Below are positions 31,168 through 38,025 of a DNA stretch of 64,000 nt, piece after piece (within the stretch, counting starts at the first letter, position 1; every line of letters begins with the position of its first letter). This DNA comes from Palsa-1439 sp050015495. GTDB taxonomy: Bacteria > Verrucomicrobiota > Verrucomicrobiia > Palsa-1439. The stretch lies in the NCBI GenBank assembly GCA_050015495.1, contig JBEKBH010000017.1, forward strand, positions 1 to 64,000, read 5' to 3'. A model generated the notes under the pieces. It saw only the letters and a list, made by a program, of their open reading frames with translations, had not been told where the DNA came from and made no database searches. The position numbers and the translations under genes were made by a program.

Positions 31168-32358
31168 CTACTCCAGAATCTCCGTCACGCGTCCCGCGCC
31201 GACCGTGCGTCCGCCTTCGCGGATGGCGAACCGCATCGTCTTTTCCATGGCGATGGGCGTGATCAATTCGACCTCCATATTGACGTTGTCGCCCGGCATC
31301 ACCATTTCGACGCCTTGCGGCAACTTCGACACGCCGGTGACGTCCGTGGTGCGGAAATAAAACTGGGGGCGGTATCCATTGAAGAACGGCGTGTGCCGGC
31401 CGCCCTCTTCCTTGCTCAGGACGTAGACTTCCGCCTTGAACTTCTTGTGCGGCTTGATGGACGCCGGCTTCGCCAGGACCTGGCCACGCTCGACGCCTTC
31501 CTTTTCAATACCCCGCAGCAGTGCGCCGATGTTGTCGCCCGCTTCGCCCTGATCGAGCAGCTTGCGGAACATTTCCACACCGGTCACGACCGTCTTCTGC
31601 GTCTCGCGCAAGCCGACGATTTCCACTTCTTCGCCGACCTTGATCGTGCCGCGCTCGATACGACCCGTGGCGACCGTGCCGCGGCCCGTGATCGAGAAGA
31701 CGTCTTCCACGGGCATCAGGAATGGCTTGTCTTTTTCGCGCACCGGGTCCGGTATGAAATCGTCCACCGCCTTGACCAGTTCCAGGATCTGCTTTTCCGC
31801 TTCGGGATCGCCCGCCAGGGCTTTCGTGGCGCTGACCCGGATGACGGGCGTCTTGTCGCCCGGGAACTGGTACGCGGAGAGCAACTCGCGCACTTCGAGT
31901 TCGACGAGGTCGAGGAGTTCAGGATCGTCGACAAGGTCGACTTTGTTGAGGGCTACCACCATCGCCGGCACCGCCACCTGCCGTGCCAGCAAGACGTGCT
32001 CGCGGGTTTGCGGCATCGGACCATCGGCGGCGCTGACCACGAGGATCGCGCCGTCCATCTGGGCGGCGCCCGTAATCATATTCTTGACGTAATCAGCGTG
32101 GCCGGGGCAGTCAATGTGCGCGTAATGCCGCTTGTCGCTCTCGTACTCGACGTGGGCCACGGCAATCGTCACGGTCTTGGTCTCGTCACGGACGGTGCCG
32201 CCCTTGGCGATGTCGGCGTAGCTCTTGATCTCGGCCTTGCCCTGCTTGGACAATACCTGCAAGATCGCGGCTACCAACGTCGTCTTGCCGTGGTCAATGT
32301 GACCGATCGTGCCAACGTTGGCGTGTGGTTTTGTCCGTTCAAATTTGCCTTTTGCCAT
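31168..32358 (-). CDS. tuf: Elongation factor Tu
   Basis: A 396-residue GTPase delivering aminoacyl-tRNA to the A site. G1 is GTIGHIDHGKTTLVAAIL, G3 is DCPGHADYVKNMITGAAQMD and G4 is NKVD. The C-terminal domains end FAIREGGRTVGAGRVTEILE. A strong GGAGGAG precedes the ATG. It is the only tuf copy in the window; the usual second position after fusA is empty. Confidence 0.98.
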   Translation of the reverse strand: MAKGKFERTKPHANVGTIGHIDHGKTTLVAAILQVLSKQGKAEIKSYADIAKGGTVRDETKTVTIAVAHVEYESDKRHYAHIDCPGHADYVKNMITGAAQMDGAILVVSAADGPMPQTREHVLLARQVAVPAMVVALNKVDLVDDPELLDLVELEVRELLSAYQFPGDKTPVIRVSATKALAGDPEAEKQILELVKAVDDFIPDPVREKDKPFLMPVEDVFSITGRGTVATGRIERGTIKVGEEVEIVGLRETQKTVVTGVEMFRKLLDQGEAGDNIGALLRGIEKEGVERGQVLAKPASIKPHKKFKAEVYVLSKEEGGRHTPFFNGYRPQFYFRTTDVTGVSKLPQGVEMVMPGDNVNMEVELITPIAMEKTMRFAIREGGRTVGAGRVTEILE

Positions 32359-32449
32359 GGTCTCCTCCTGTCTGCCTCTCTAGATTATGTGACCTGATGT
32401 CTCCGTCGCACTGTCATGCTTTCCGTCGATCCAAACTCCGCTGAGTTTC

Positions 32450-32525
32450 TGGAGCCCACGATCGGGTTTGAACCGATGACCTCGTCCTTACCAAGGACGT
32501 GCTCTACCAACTGAGCTACGTGGGC
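32450..32525 (-). tRNA. thrT: tRNA-Thr (GGT anticodon)
   Basis: The acceptor GCCCACG (5' end at 32525) pairs with CGTGGGC, discriminator T, with encoded CCA at 32450-32452. The D arm is AGCTCAGTTGGTAGAGC. The anticodon stem-loop GTCCTTGGTAAGGAC carries GGT (Thr). The T arm has GGTTCAAACCC. A tRNA-Thr just upstream of tuf is the classical tRNA-tufB arrangement; here the Tyr and Gly tRNAs seen in some other bacteria are absent. Confidence 0.97.
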
Positions 32526-32620
32526 GACATTTGTCCCGAAGGCGTTGCCGTGCAGCCGCCTCCAAAAGTTTCCCCGACAACCCGCAAGATCACCGATTCC
32601 ACTAGACACAAAAAGACGCT

Positions 32621-32677
32621 AGAACCCACCTCTGCTTCCTCAATTGCCCCTATACCAGGAAACAGTTGGCGGGTTCT
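32621..32677 (-). promoter_or_regulatory. Long leader hairpin upstream of tRNA-Thr/tuf
   Basis: On the minus strand AGAACCCGCC pairs with GGTGGGTTCT (10 bp, one G-U), then after a small AA/A bulge CTGTTTCCT pairs with AGGAAGCAG (9 bp, one G-U), closing a 16-nt loop. Five nucleotides later comes TCTTTTTG. It lies between the promoter and the tRNA, so it may act as an attenuator, an RNase III processing site for tRNA maturation, or less likely a late glgC terminator. Confidence 0.6.
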
Positions 32678-32730
32678 GCTACGCCCTATGTACTTGCTCT
32701 ACTGTGTCACCCCTCCATTGGGGTGTGCTC

Positions 32731-32758
32731 ACTATAGTAAATTCCAAATACATGTCAA
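32731..32758 (-). promoter_or_regulatory. Sigma-70 type promoter of the tRNA-Thr-tuf-rpoBC supercluster
   Basis: The minus strand shows a perfect -35 TTGACA (32753-32758), a 16-nt spacer and -10 TATAGT (32731-32736, five of six matches). The predicted start is near 32724, about 200 nt before tRNA-Thr. It is the clearest housekeeping promoter seen in the window by eye and is placed to drive tRNA-Thr, tuf, rpmG, tRNA-Trp, secE, nusG and perhaps the genes beyond. Confidence 0.75.
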
Positions 32759-32786
32759 CACTGGTTTCAAAGAAAAATTCAGCGCC

Positions 32787-32809
32787 AAAATCGCCCTCCA
32801 AAACGAGGG
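32787..32809 (-). terminator. Weak candidate glgC terminator
   Basis: CCCTC (32805-32809) and GAGGG (32794-32798) form a 5-bp stem with loop GTTTTG, followed by CGATTTT on the minus strand, 41 nt after the glgC stop. The stem is short, so this is only a candidate. Confidence 0.3.
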
Positions 32810-32849
32810 AATCCGCCGCGCTTTCCCGCCGACAGTCGGGTTGAAAACG

Positions 32850-34157
32850 TCAAATCTTTGTCCCGGCGGGGATGACCGCGTTCTTGGGGATGATGACGAT
32901 GCCGTCACGGATGTAATAATTCGGGCCGTCAAAATCGGGCGTGCCGGTCTTGTCGGTGATCGTGACGCCTTCGCCGATGTGGACGTTCTTGTCGATGATC
33001 GCCCGCTCGATTTTGGAGCCGCGTCCGACGCTCATGTGGGGGATCCCCATGGCGTCTTCCTCGAGCATCTCATGTTGGGTCTCGAAAAAGTCGCTCCCCA
33101 TCAGGATGGTATCGCGCAACATGCAGTCGCTGCCGATAAACGAGCGCACACCGACGATGGTGTTCTCGATGCGGGACCGAAGAATGATGCAGCCGTCGGC
33201 GATCAGCGCATGGCGCACCTGGGTCTCGACAAGTTTCGACGCCGGCAAAAACCGCGCGTGCGTGTACACGGGCGCGTTGCGGTCAAAAAAATTGAACGAC
33301 GGTTTGAGCGAGCACAGGGCCAGGTTCGCCTTGAAAAACGAGCCGATGGTTCCCACGTCCTCCCAGTATCCCTGAAAGACGTAGCCGGATACGCGATGGC
33401 GGCTGATGGCGTCGGGAATGATGTGCTTGCCGAAGTCGGTCTTGTCGTTGTCCAGCACTTTGCGGAGAATCTCGCGGTTGAACACGTAGATCCCCATCGA
33501 CGCCAGATACTGGTCCTCGCTGGTGGTGATGCGCAGGTGCGACAACAGCGGGTCCTGGATCTTCAGCTCGTCCAGCAGCGCCTCCTCGTGCGGTTTTTCG
33601 ACGAACCGCACGATGCGTTTTTCCTCGTTGACCTGCAGGATGCCCAGCGAACCCGCGTCGCCGCGGCCCACCGGGATCGCGGCAATCGTGACGTCGGAAT
33701 AGGATTCGATGTGTTGTTGCAGGACCTTCCGAAAATCCATCCGGTACAGTTGGTCGCCCGAGAGAATGACGATGTATTCGTAGTCCCGCTCGAGGAAATA
33801 CCGCAGGTTCTGGCGCACCGCGTCCGCCGTGCCCTGGTACCAGCCCATGTTGTCGGTGGTCTGTTGCGCGGCGAGGATTTCCACGAACCCGCGCGAGAAC
33901 CGGTCGAACGCGAAGCTCTGGTGGATGTGCCGGTGCAGCGACGCGGAATTAAACTGGGTGAGGATGTAGACGTGGCGGATATTGGAGTTGATGCAGTTGC
34001 TGATCGGGATGTCCACGAGGCGGTACTTGCCGGCGATGGGCACGGCGGGTTTCGCCCGCTCTTTCGTCAACGGAAAGAGCCGGCGTCCCTCGCCTCCGCC
34101 CATGATTACGCCGAGCACGTTGGTGGGCGTGACCGGTCTGAGTCCCAATGGCGCCAT
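32850..34157 (-). CDS. glgC: Glucose-1-phosphate adenylyltransferase
   Basis: A 435-residue enzyme making ADP-glucose from ATP and glucose-1-phosphate for glycogen synthesis. The nucleotide-binding loop is LGVIMGGGEGRRLFPLTKER with KPAVPIAGKYRLVDIPISNC. The GTADAVRQNLRYF and ILSGDQLYRMD substrate motifs follow. A left-handed beta-helix C-terminal domain starts around residue 300 (SKLVETQVRHALIADGCIIL). A promoter whose -10 ends 6 nt before the ATG suggests a leaderless mRNA. It is divergent from glmS; no other glg gene is in the window. Confidence 0.95.
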   Translation of the reverse strand: MAPLGLRPVTPTNVLGVIMGGGEGRRLFPLTKERAKPAVPIAGKYRLVDIPISNCINSNIRHVYILTQFNSASLHRHIHQSFAFDRFSRGFVEILAAQQTTDNMGWYQGTADAVRQNLRYFLERDYEYIVILSGDQLYRMDFRKVLQQHIESYSDVTIAAIPVGRGDAGSLGILQVNEEKRIVRFVEKPHEEALLDELKIQDPLLSHLRITTSEDQYLASMGIYVFNREILRKVLDNDKTDFGKHIIPDAISRHRVSGYVFQGYWEDVGTIGSFFKANLALCSLKPSFNFFDRNAPVYTHARFLPASKLVETQVRHALIADGCIILRSRIENTIVGVRSFIGSDCMLRDTILMGSDFFETQHEMLEEDAMGIPHMSVGRGSKIERAIIDKNVHIGEGVTITDKTGTPDFDGPNYYIRDGIVIIPKNAVIPAGTKI

Positions 34158-34163
34158 GGCGCG

Positions 34164-34192
34164 ATACTAGACACACCGACTGGGCGCGTCAA
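34164..34192 (-). promoter_or_regulatory. Candidate glgC promoter placing the start at the ATG
   Basis: Minus-strand TTGACG (34187-34192), a 17-nt spacer and TAGTAT (34164-34169). The expected initiation site, 6-8 nt below the -10, falls on the A of the glgC ATG at 34157, which would give a leaderless transcript. No ribosome-binding site is visible in the few bases before the ATG. Confidence 0.5.
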
Positions 34193-34201
34193 TTGACAAT
34201 C

Positions 34202-34229
34202 TGTCGCGCCTCGCAGAGGCGCGGCTACA
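34202..34229 (-). repeat. REP-like palindrome, TGTAGCCGCG family
   Basis: Minus-strand TGTAGCCGCGCCTCTGCGAG followed by GCGCGACA, with CGCGCCTC pairing to GAGGCGCG around TGC. It begins with the same TGTAGCCGCG head as the repeats at 46880-47416 and 49016-49711 but has a different inner arm. It lies between the divergent glgC and glmS. Confidence 0.65.
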
Positions 34230-34243
34230 CCGGACCAGCGCCG

Positions 34244-34272
34244 TTGACAATCCATAATCCCCCGTTGACAAT
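34244..34272 (+). promoter_or_regulatory. Candidate glmS promoter made of repeated TTGACAAT units
   Basis: TTGACA (34244-34249), a 17-nt spacer and GACAAT (34267-34272, four of six matches). The octamer TTGACAAT occurs three times (from about 34193, 34244 and 34265) in this divergent intergenic region, so either of two copies could be the -35 element. The leader to the ATG would be about 145 nt. Confidence 0.35.
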
Positions 34273-34422
34273 TCCCGCCGCCCGAGTAAGTTATTGGCAT
34301 CGGCGGTACAAAAACAAACTGCGATACGAAGTCCACGCCATGGTGATTCGCCTCGCCGCCGATGCCCGGACATTTCGGGCGGTGGAATCCCCGTCGCGCG
34401 ACTTCAGACAAAGGACCGCACC

Positions 34423-36282
34423 ATGTGTGGCATCATCGGCTACATTGGGAAGAAACCCGCCCAAAACGTTATCCTCGAAGGCCTGCGCCGCCTCGAATAC
34501 CGCGGCTACGATTCCGCCGGCCTCTGCATCATTAATAAGGAGCAGTTCCAGCTCCGCAAGAAGACCGGCCGCATCAACGATCTGGCCGCCCTCCTCGCCA
34601 AACAACCCGCCAAAGGCGATGTCGGCATCGGCCACACCCGCTGGGCCACGCACGGCCCGCCGACCGACGCCAATGCCCACCCGCACCTCGACCAGTCCGG
34701 CAAGATCGCCCTCGTCCACAACGGGGTCATCGAAAACCACCAGCTCCTGAAGGAACGGCTCCTGGCCAAGGGCCACAAGTTCGTCTCCGAGACGGACACG
34801 GAAGTTCTCGCCCACCTCGTCGGCGACCATTACGAGCAGGTCCGCGCCGAGCATCCCGGCGCCGACGGCACGTCGCTCACCGAAGCCGTCCGCCGCGCCC
34901 TCAAGGACGTGGTCGGCACCTACGGCATCGCCGTCGTCCACGCGGATCATCCCGACCAGATTGTCGGCGCCCGTCGCGGCAGTCCCCTGCTCCTCGGTGT
35001 TGGCCGCGACGAAAACTTTCTCGCCAGCGACGTGAGCGCGATCATCGCCCACACGCGCCGCGTGGTGTACCTGAACGATTTCGAGATCGTCACGCTCACC
35101 CGCGACGATTTCCAGGTGTCCACCATCGAGGCGGCGACGGTCAGCCCGCAGATTCGCGAGGTCGAATTCGCCGCCGAAGAGGTTGAGCGCGGCAAGTTCC
35201 CGCATTACATGCTCAAGGAGATCTTCGAGCAGCCGCGCGCGGTGCAAAACGCCATCCGCGGCCGCCTCAGCCACGAGGAAGCGACGGCGCGTCTCGGCGG
35301 GTTGAACCTCTCGCCGGCGGACCTGCGCGCCGTGGACCGGATCATCTACATCGCCTGCGGCACGGCCCTGCACGCGGCGATGGTGGGCGAGTTTTTGATG
35401 GAAGACCTCGCGCGGATCCCGACCGAGTGCGATTACGCCAGCGAATTCCGCTACCGCAACGCGCCGGTCGAGAAACACACGCTCGTGTTCGCCATCAGCC
35501 AGTCGGGCGAGACCATCGATACCCTGGCGGCGGTGCGCGAATCGCGGCGCAAAGGGCACAAGACACTCGCCATTGTCAACGTCGTCGGCTCGACCATTGC
35601 CCGCGAAGTCGATGGCGGCACCTACATGCACGCCGGGCCCGAGATCGGCGTGGCGGCCACGAAGACGTTCACGTCGCAGGTCACGATCATGACGTTGCTG
35701 GCGGTGTTGATGGGCCGGATGCGGCATCTGGCGTCCACGCGGGGCGCGGAGATCCTGCGCGGCCTCGAGGAAATCCCCGCCAAAATGGAACGGGCGCTCC
35801 AGTCGAGTGATGCGATTGCCGCTGTCGCGAAGAAGTATTGCGAGGCCAACAGCTTCCTGTTCCTCGGCCGGCAGGGCAACTTCCCCGTCGCGCTCGAAGG
35901 CGCGCTGAAGCTCAAGGAGATCTCGTACATCCACGCCGAGGGTTATCCCGCCGCGGAAATGAAGCACGGCCCGATCGCGCTCGTCGACCCGCGCACGCCG
36001 TCGGTGTTCATCTGCCCGAAAGGCCCGGTCTACGACAAGGTCATGGCCAACATCGAGGAAGTGAAGGCGCGCAAGGGACCCGTGATCGTCATCGCGACGG
36101 AGGGCGACGAGAACATCCGCAAGAAAGCCGATGACGTGATTTACGTTCCCGACACGCTGGAGTGCCTGCAACCGTTGCTGACGGTGCTCCCGTTGCAACT
36201 GCTGGCCTATCACATCGCCGTGCTGCGCGGGTGCGACGTGGACAAACCCCGTAACTTGGCCAAGAGCGTGACCGTCGAGTAG
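34423..36282 (+). CDS. glmS: Glutamine-fructose-6-phosphate aminotransferase
   Basis: A 619-residue enzyme making glucosamine-6-phosphate, the first step to UDP-GlcNAc for peptidoglycan and LPS. The ATG at 34423 exposes the catalytic Cys as residue 2 (MCGIIGYIGKKPAQNVILEG); an open frame upstream is not coding. The class II glutaminase domain (~1-235) is followed by two SIS isomerase domains (YIACGTALHAAMVGEFLMED, then GRQGNFPVALEGALKLKEIS). It ends DVDKPRNLAKSVTVE, the usual C-terminus. The last 75 bp are repeated at 37712-37786. Confidence 0.98.
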   Translation: MCGIIGYIGKKPAQNVILEGLRRLEYRGYDSAGLCIINKEQFQLRKKTGRINDLAALLAKQPAKGDVGIGHTRWATHGPPTDANAHPHLDQSGKIALVHNGVIENHQLLKERLLAKGHKFVSETDTEVLAHLVGDHYEQVRAEHPGADGTSLTEAVRRALKDVVGTYGIAVVHADHPDQIVGARRGSPLLLGVGRDENFLASDVSAIIAHTRRVVYLNDFEIVTLTRDDFQVSTIEAATVSPQIREVEFAAEEVERGKFPHYMLKEIFEQPRAVQNAIRGRLSHEEATARLGGLNLSPADLRAVDRIIYIACGTALHAAMVGEFLMEDLARIPTECDYASEFRYRNAPVEKHTLVFAISQSGETIDTLAAVRESRRKGHKTLAIVNVVGSTIAREVDGGTYMHAGPEIGVAATKTFTSQVTIMTLLAVLMGRMRHLASTRGAEILRGLEEIPAKMERALQSSDAIAAVAKKYCEANSFLFLGRQGNFPVALEGALKLKEISYIHAEGYPAAEMKHGPIALVDPRTPSVFICPKGPVYDKVMANIEEVKARKGPVIVIATEGDENIRKKADDVIYVPDTLECLQPLLTVLPLQLLAYHIAVLRGCDVDKPRNLAKSVTVE

Positions 36283-36285
36283 ACG
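36211..36285 (+). repeat. glmS 3' end, proximal copy of a 75-bp direct repeat
   Basis: The terminal 24 codons of glmS plus a few bases after the stop recur at 37712-37786 with five mismatches in 75 positions. Four mismatched codons are involved; three are silent and one changes Cys to Phe. The copies bracket about 1.4 kb containing the PEP-CTERM gene. Confidence 0.9.
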
Positions 36286-36446
36286 CCTAGGTCAGTCATT
36301 ACTGTATTGTGGAAGTCGAGGAGCGGTAGACAAGGTGGTAACCGTCACGTCCCCAAACAGGGTTTGCGAAACTCATCCATCATGAGCCAAGCCTTGAAGC
36401 CCTGAATTTGCTTGCCGGTGGGCTTGATGTAGTGATATTCTTCGCC

Positions 36447-36561
36447 CTCGGTGAGGGCGACGTAGCCAAGATGCTCGCCAGCCCTGTTTCGGGTTCGAGT
36501 TGTCGCGAGAATGGACTCGAACCATAGTTCCGTCATCACGGGCGTGTCTGGTACCGAACGC
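36447..36561 (-). repeat. Upstream element, copy A
   Basis: About 115 bp that recur near 43083-43193 at roughly 80% identity, for instance ACTCGAACCATAGTTC and GGGTTCGAGTTG in both. Each copy ends 100-115 bp before a secreted-protein ATG (36676 and 43295). On the minus strand copy A can be read as MTELWFESILATTRTR (36345-36539, 64 codons), but copy B carries a 1-nt length change in that frame, so coding is not supported. Apart from this element, 36283-36675 shows no gene. Confidence 0.75.
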
Positions 36562-36675
36562 CCAAGGAAGTCCTGTAGCCTTCAATTCAAACTCCACTCA
36601 CAACGGGCCTGCCAGCTTCACTCGGCGCCCGTCCATCCAACGTGTCCGGTAAACAACGACTGAGAGAAGCCAAAC

Positions 36676-37611
36676 ATGAAATCGACAACACAATGCAGCC
36701 CGATGAAAACAAAATTCAATTCCATCCTTCGCGCCGATTGTCATTCATTCGGCGCAATGGTCTGTGCGGGAGCGGTTCTGCTAATTGCCGCCAGCGCGCC
36801 GGCGCAGAACCTGTTCGAGTCGGATGACAACAGCGGCTGCATCTATGAATTCACGCCGAACGGAGGGTCAACGACCTTTGGCTCGGGGGTGTATGAAGCT
36901 GATGAACTGGCCTTTAACAGCGCGGGTAATCTGTTTGTGGATGATCGGCACGGCAACATCTATGAATACGCGCGGAACGGGGGGTCAGCGACCTTTGCTT
37001 CCGGGTTGGGTGAGTCTGCTGGACTGGCCTTTAACAGCGCGGGTAATCTGTTTGAGGCGGATGAGGGCAGCGGCAACATCTATGAATTCATGGCGAACGG
37101 GGGGTCAACCACCTTTGCCTCCGGGTTGAATGAGCCTCATGCACTGGCCTTTAACAGCGCGGGCAATCTGTTTGTGGGGGATGAGGGCAGCGGCAACATC
37201 TATGAATTCATGGCGAACGGAGGGTCAACCACCTTTGCCTCGGGGTTGAATTCCTCTTATGCACTGGCCTTTAACAGCGCTGGCAATCTGTTTGTGGGGG
37301 ATATAGGGTTTGGGGTACATCCCGACAGCGGCAACCTCTATGAATTCACGCCGAACGGAGGGTCAACCACCTTTGCCTCCGGGTTAAGGCCTACAGCACT
37401 GGCCTTCAACAGCGCGGGCAATCTGTTTGTAGGGGGTTATGGCAGCACCAACATCTATGAATTCACACCGAACGGAGGGTCAAGCACCTTTGCCTCCGGG
37501 GGGTTTGGACCCAATGGACTGGCCTTCCAACCCGTGCCGGAACCCTCGACATTGGCGCTGCTGGCCGTCGGCCTGCTCGCGCTGCTCCCGTTGCTGCGCC
37601 GACGCGCCTGA
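36676..37611 (+). CDS. PEP-CTERM exported beta-propeller (NHL-like) repeat protein
   Basis: A 311-residue secreted protein. A signal peptide lies at about residues 20-45 (MVCAGAVLLIAASAPAQ). Then come six copies of a 39-45-residue unit, roughly LAFNSAGNLFVGD, then GNIYEF, then NGGSTTFASG, resembling NHL/SMP-30-type propeller blades. The copies are nearly identical at DNA level (117, 120, 120, 135 and 120 bp apart from 36907), which suggests recent expansion. The C-terminus is a full PEP-CTERM signal (VPEPSTLALLAVGLLALLPL then LRRRA), so sorting by an exosortase encoded elsewhere is expected. A start at the second ATG, residue 10, is possible. Ligand unknown. Confidence 0.9.
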   Translation: MKSTTQCSPMKTKFNSILRADCHSFGAMVCAGAVLLIAASAPAQNLFESDDNSGCIYEFTPNGGSTTFGSGVYEADELAFNSAGNLFVDDRHGNIYEYARNGGSATFASGLGESAGLAFNSAGNLFEADEGSGNIYEFMANGGSTTFASGLNEPHALAFNSAGNLFVGDEGSGNIYEFMANGGSTTFASGLNSSYALAFNSAGNLFVGDIGFGVHPDSGNLYEFTPNGGSTTFASGLRPTALAFNSAGNLFVGGYGSTNIYEFTPNGGSSTFASGGFGPNGLAFQPVPEPSTLALLAVGLLALLPLLRRRA

Positions 37612-37711
37612 CCGCTGCTGTGAAGTATCCGGCGGGGGAGAGCACGCAGACCGTCATAGCACAGAACTTGTGAGCGGGAGGTTGAATTCGACCGGCTGCC
37701 AATTTGGTTAC

Positions 37712-37786
37712 CACATCGCCGTGCTGCGCGGCTTTGACGTGGACAAACCCCGCAATTTGGCCAAGAGCGTGACCGTCGAGTAGACG
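37712..37786 (+). repeat. glmS 3' end, distal copy of the 75-bp direct repeat
   Basis: It encodes HIAVLRGFDVDKPRNLAKSV followed by TVE and TAG, the same as the glmS C-terminus except Cys to Phe, with silent changes elsewhere. The upstream part of glmS is missing. It is a likely attachment-site scar or relic of another glmS allele. The rest of 37612-38025 holds no gene. Confidence 0.9.
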
Positions 37787-37983
37787 ATCGGGACTACGCT
37801 GTTGAGTCGGTCGCGTCGTCGGCATTCACGCGGCTGTGTCCGGCTGAACTACCACGTCTGGTTCTTCGTGCTGAGGCATTAACTGCCCAAGCCGTGCGTG
37901 GTTGGTAGGTCGGATACAAACCAGCGCTACCATCAAACAGCCGTAATCCGAAAAGTAATCTCAAATAATGAACCTTTTCGCGT

Positions 37984-38020
37984 GCTCCCGTTATTAATGG
38001 GCAGACCTAACATCGGGAGC
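37984..38020 (+). promoter_or_regulatory. 5'-UTR hairpin that buries the ribosome-binding site of the next gene
   Basis: GCTCCCG (37984-37990) pairs perfectly with CGGGAGC (38014-38020) across a 23-nt loop. The GGGAG inside the second arm is the ribosome-binding site, 6 nt before the ATG at 38026. Folding would hide it, so translation could depend on a ligand, protein or temperature. Confidence 0.45.
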
Positions 38021-38025
38021 CCATT

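Larger units (their letters stand above)
32526..32849. other. Intergenic leader region between glgC and tRNA-Thr
   Basis: These 324 nt hold no gene. On the minus strand they contain a weak glgC terminator candidate, a near-consensus promoter, a short hairpin at the predicted transcript 5' end (CACCCC 32720-32725 with GGGGTG 32708-32713) and the long leader hairpin at 32621-32677. No further tRNA was found. Confidence 0.7.

Noticed and set aside
34273..34422. glmS ribozyme
   Set aside because: No core ribozyme pattern could be seen and the element is mainly found in Gram-positive lineages.
34291..36213. A 640-codon minus-strand frame opposite glmS
   Set aside because: Antisense to glmS, which has full catalytic motifs; no signal or ribosome-binding site for the antisense frame.
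36483..36540. tRNA-like GGGTTCGAGT...ACTCGAACC
   Set aside because: The arms form a simple hairpin but there is no acceptor or anticodon arm; it is part of the repeated upstream element.
36907..37530. Possible non-coding tandem repeat or CRISPR
   Set aside because: The ~120-bp units stay in one reading frame and encode propeller blades between a signal peptide and a PEP-CTERM tail.
37841..37882. RLNYHVWFFVLRH reading, similar to the start of Y1 transposases
   Set aside because: Only about 13 residues with a stop right after; could be a relic but too short to support a feature.
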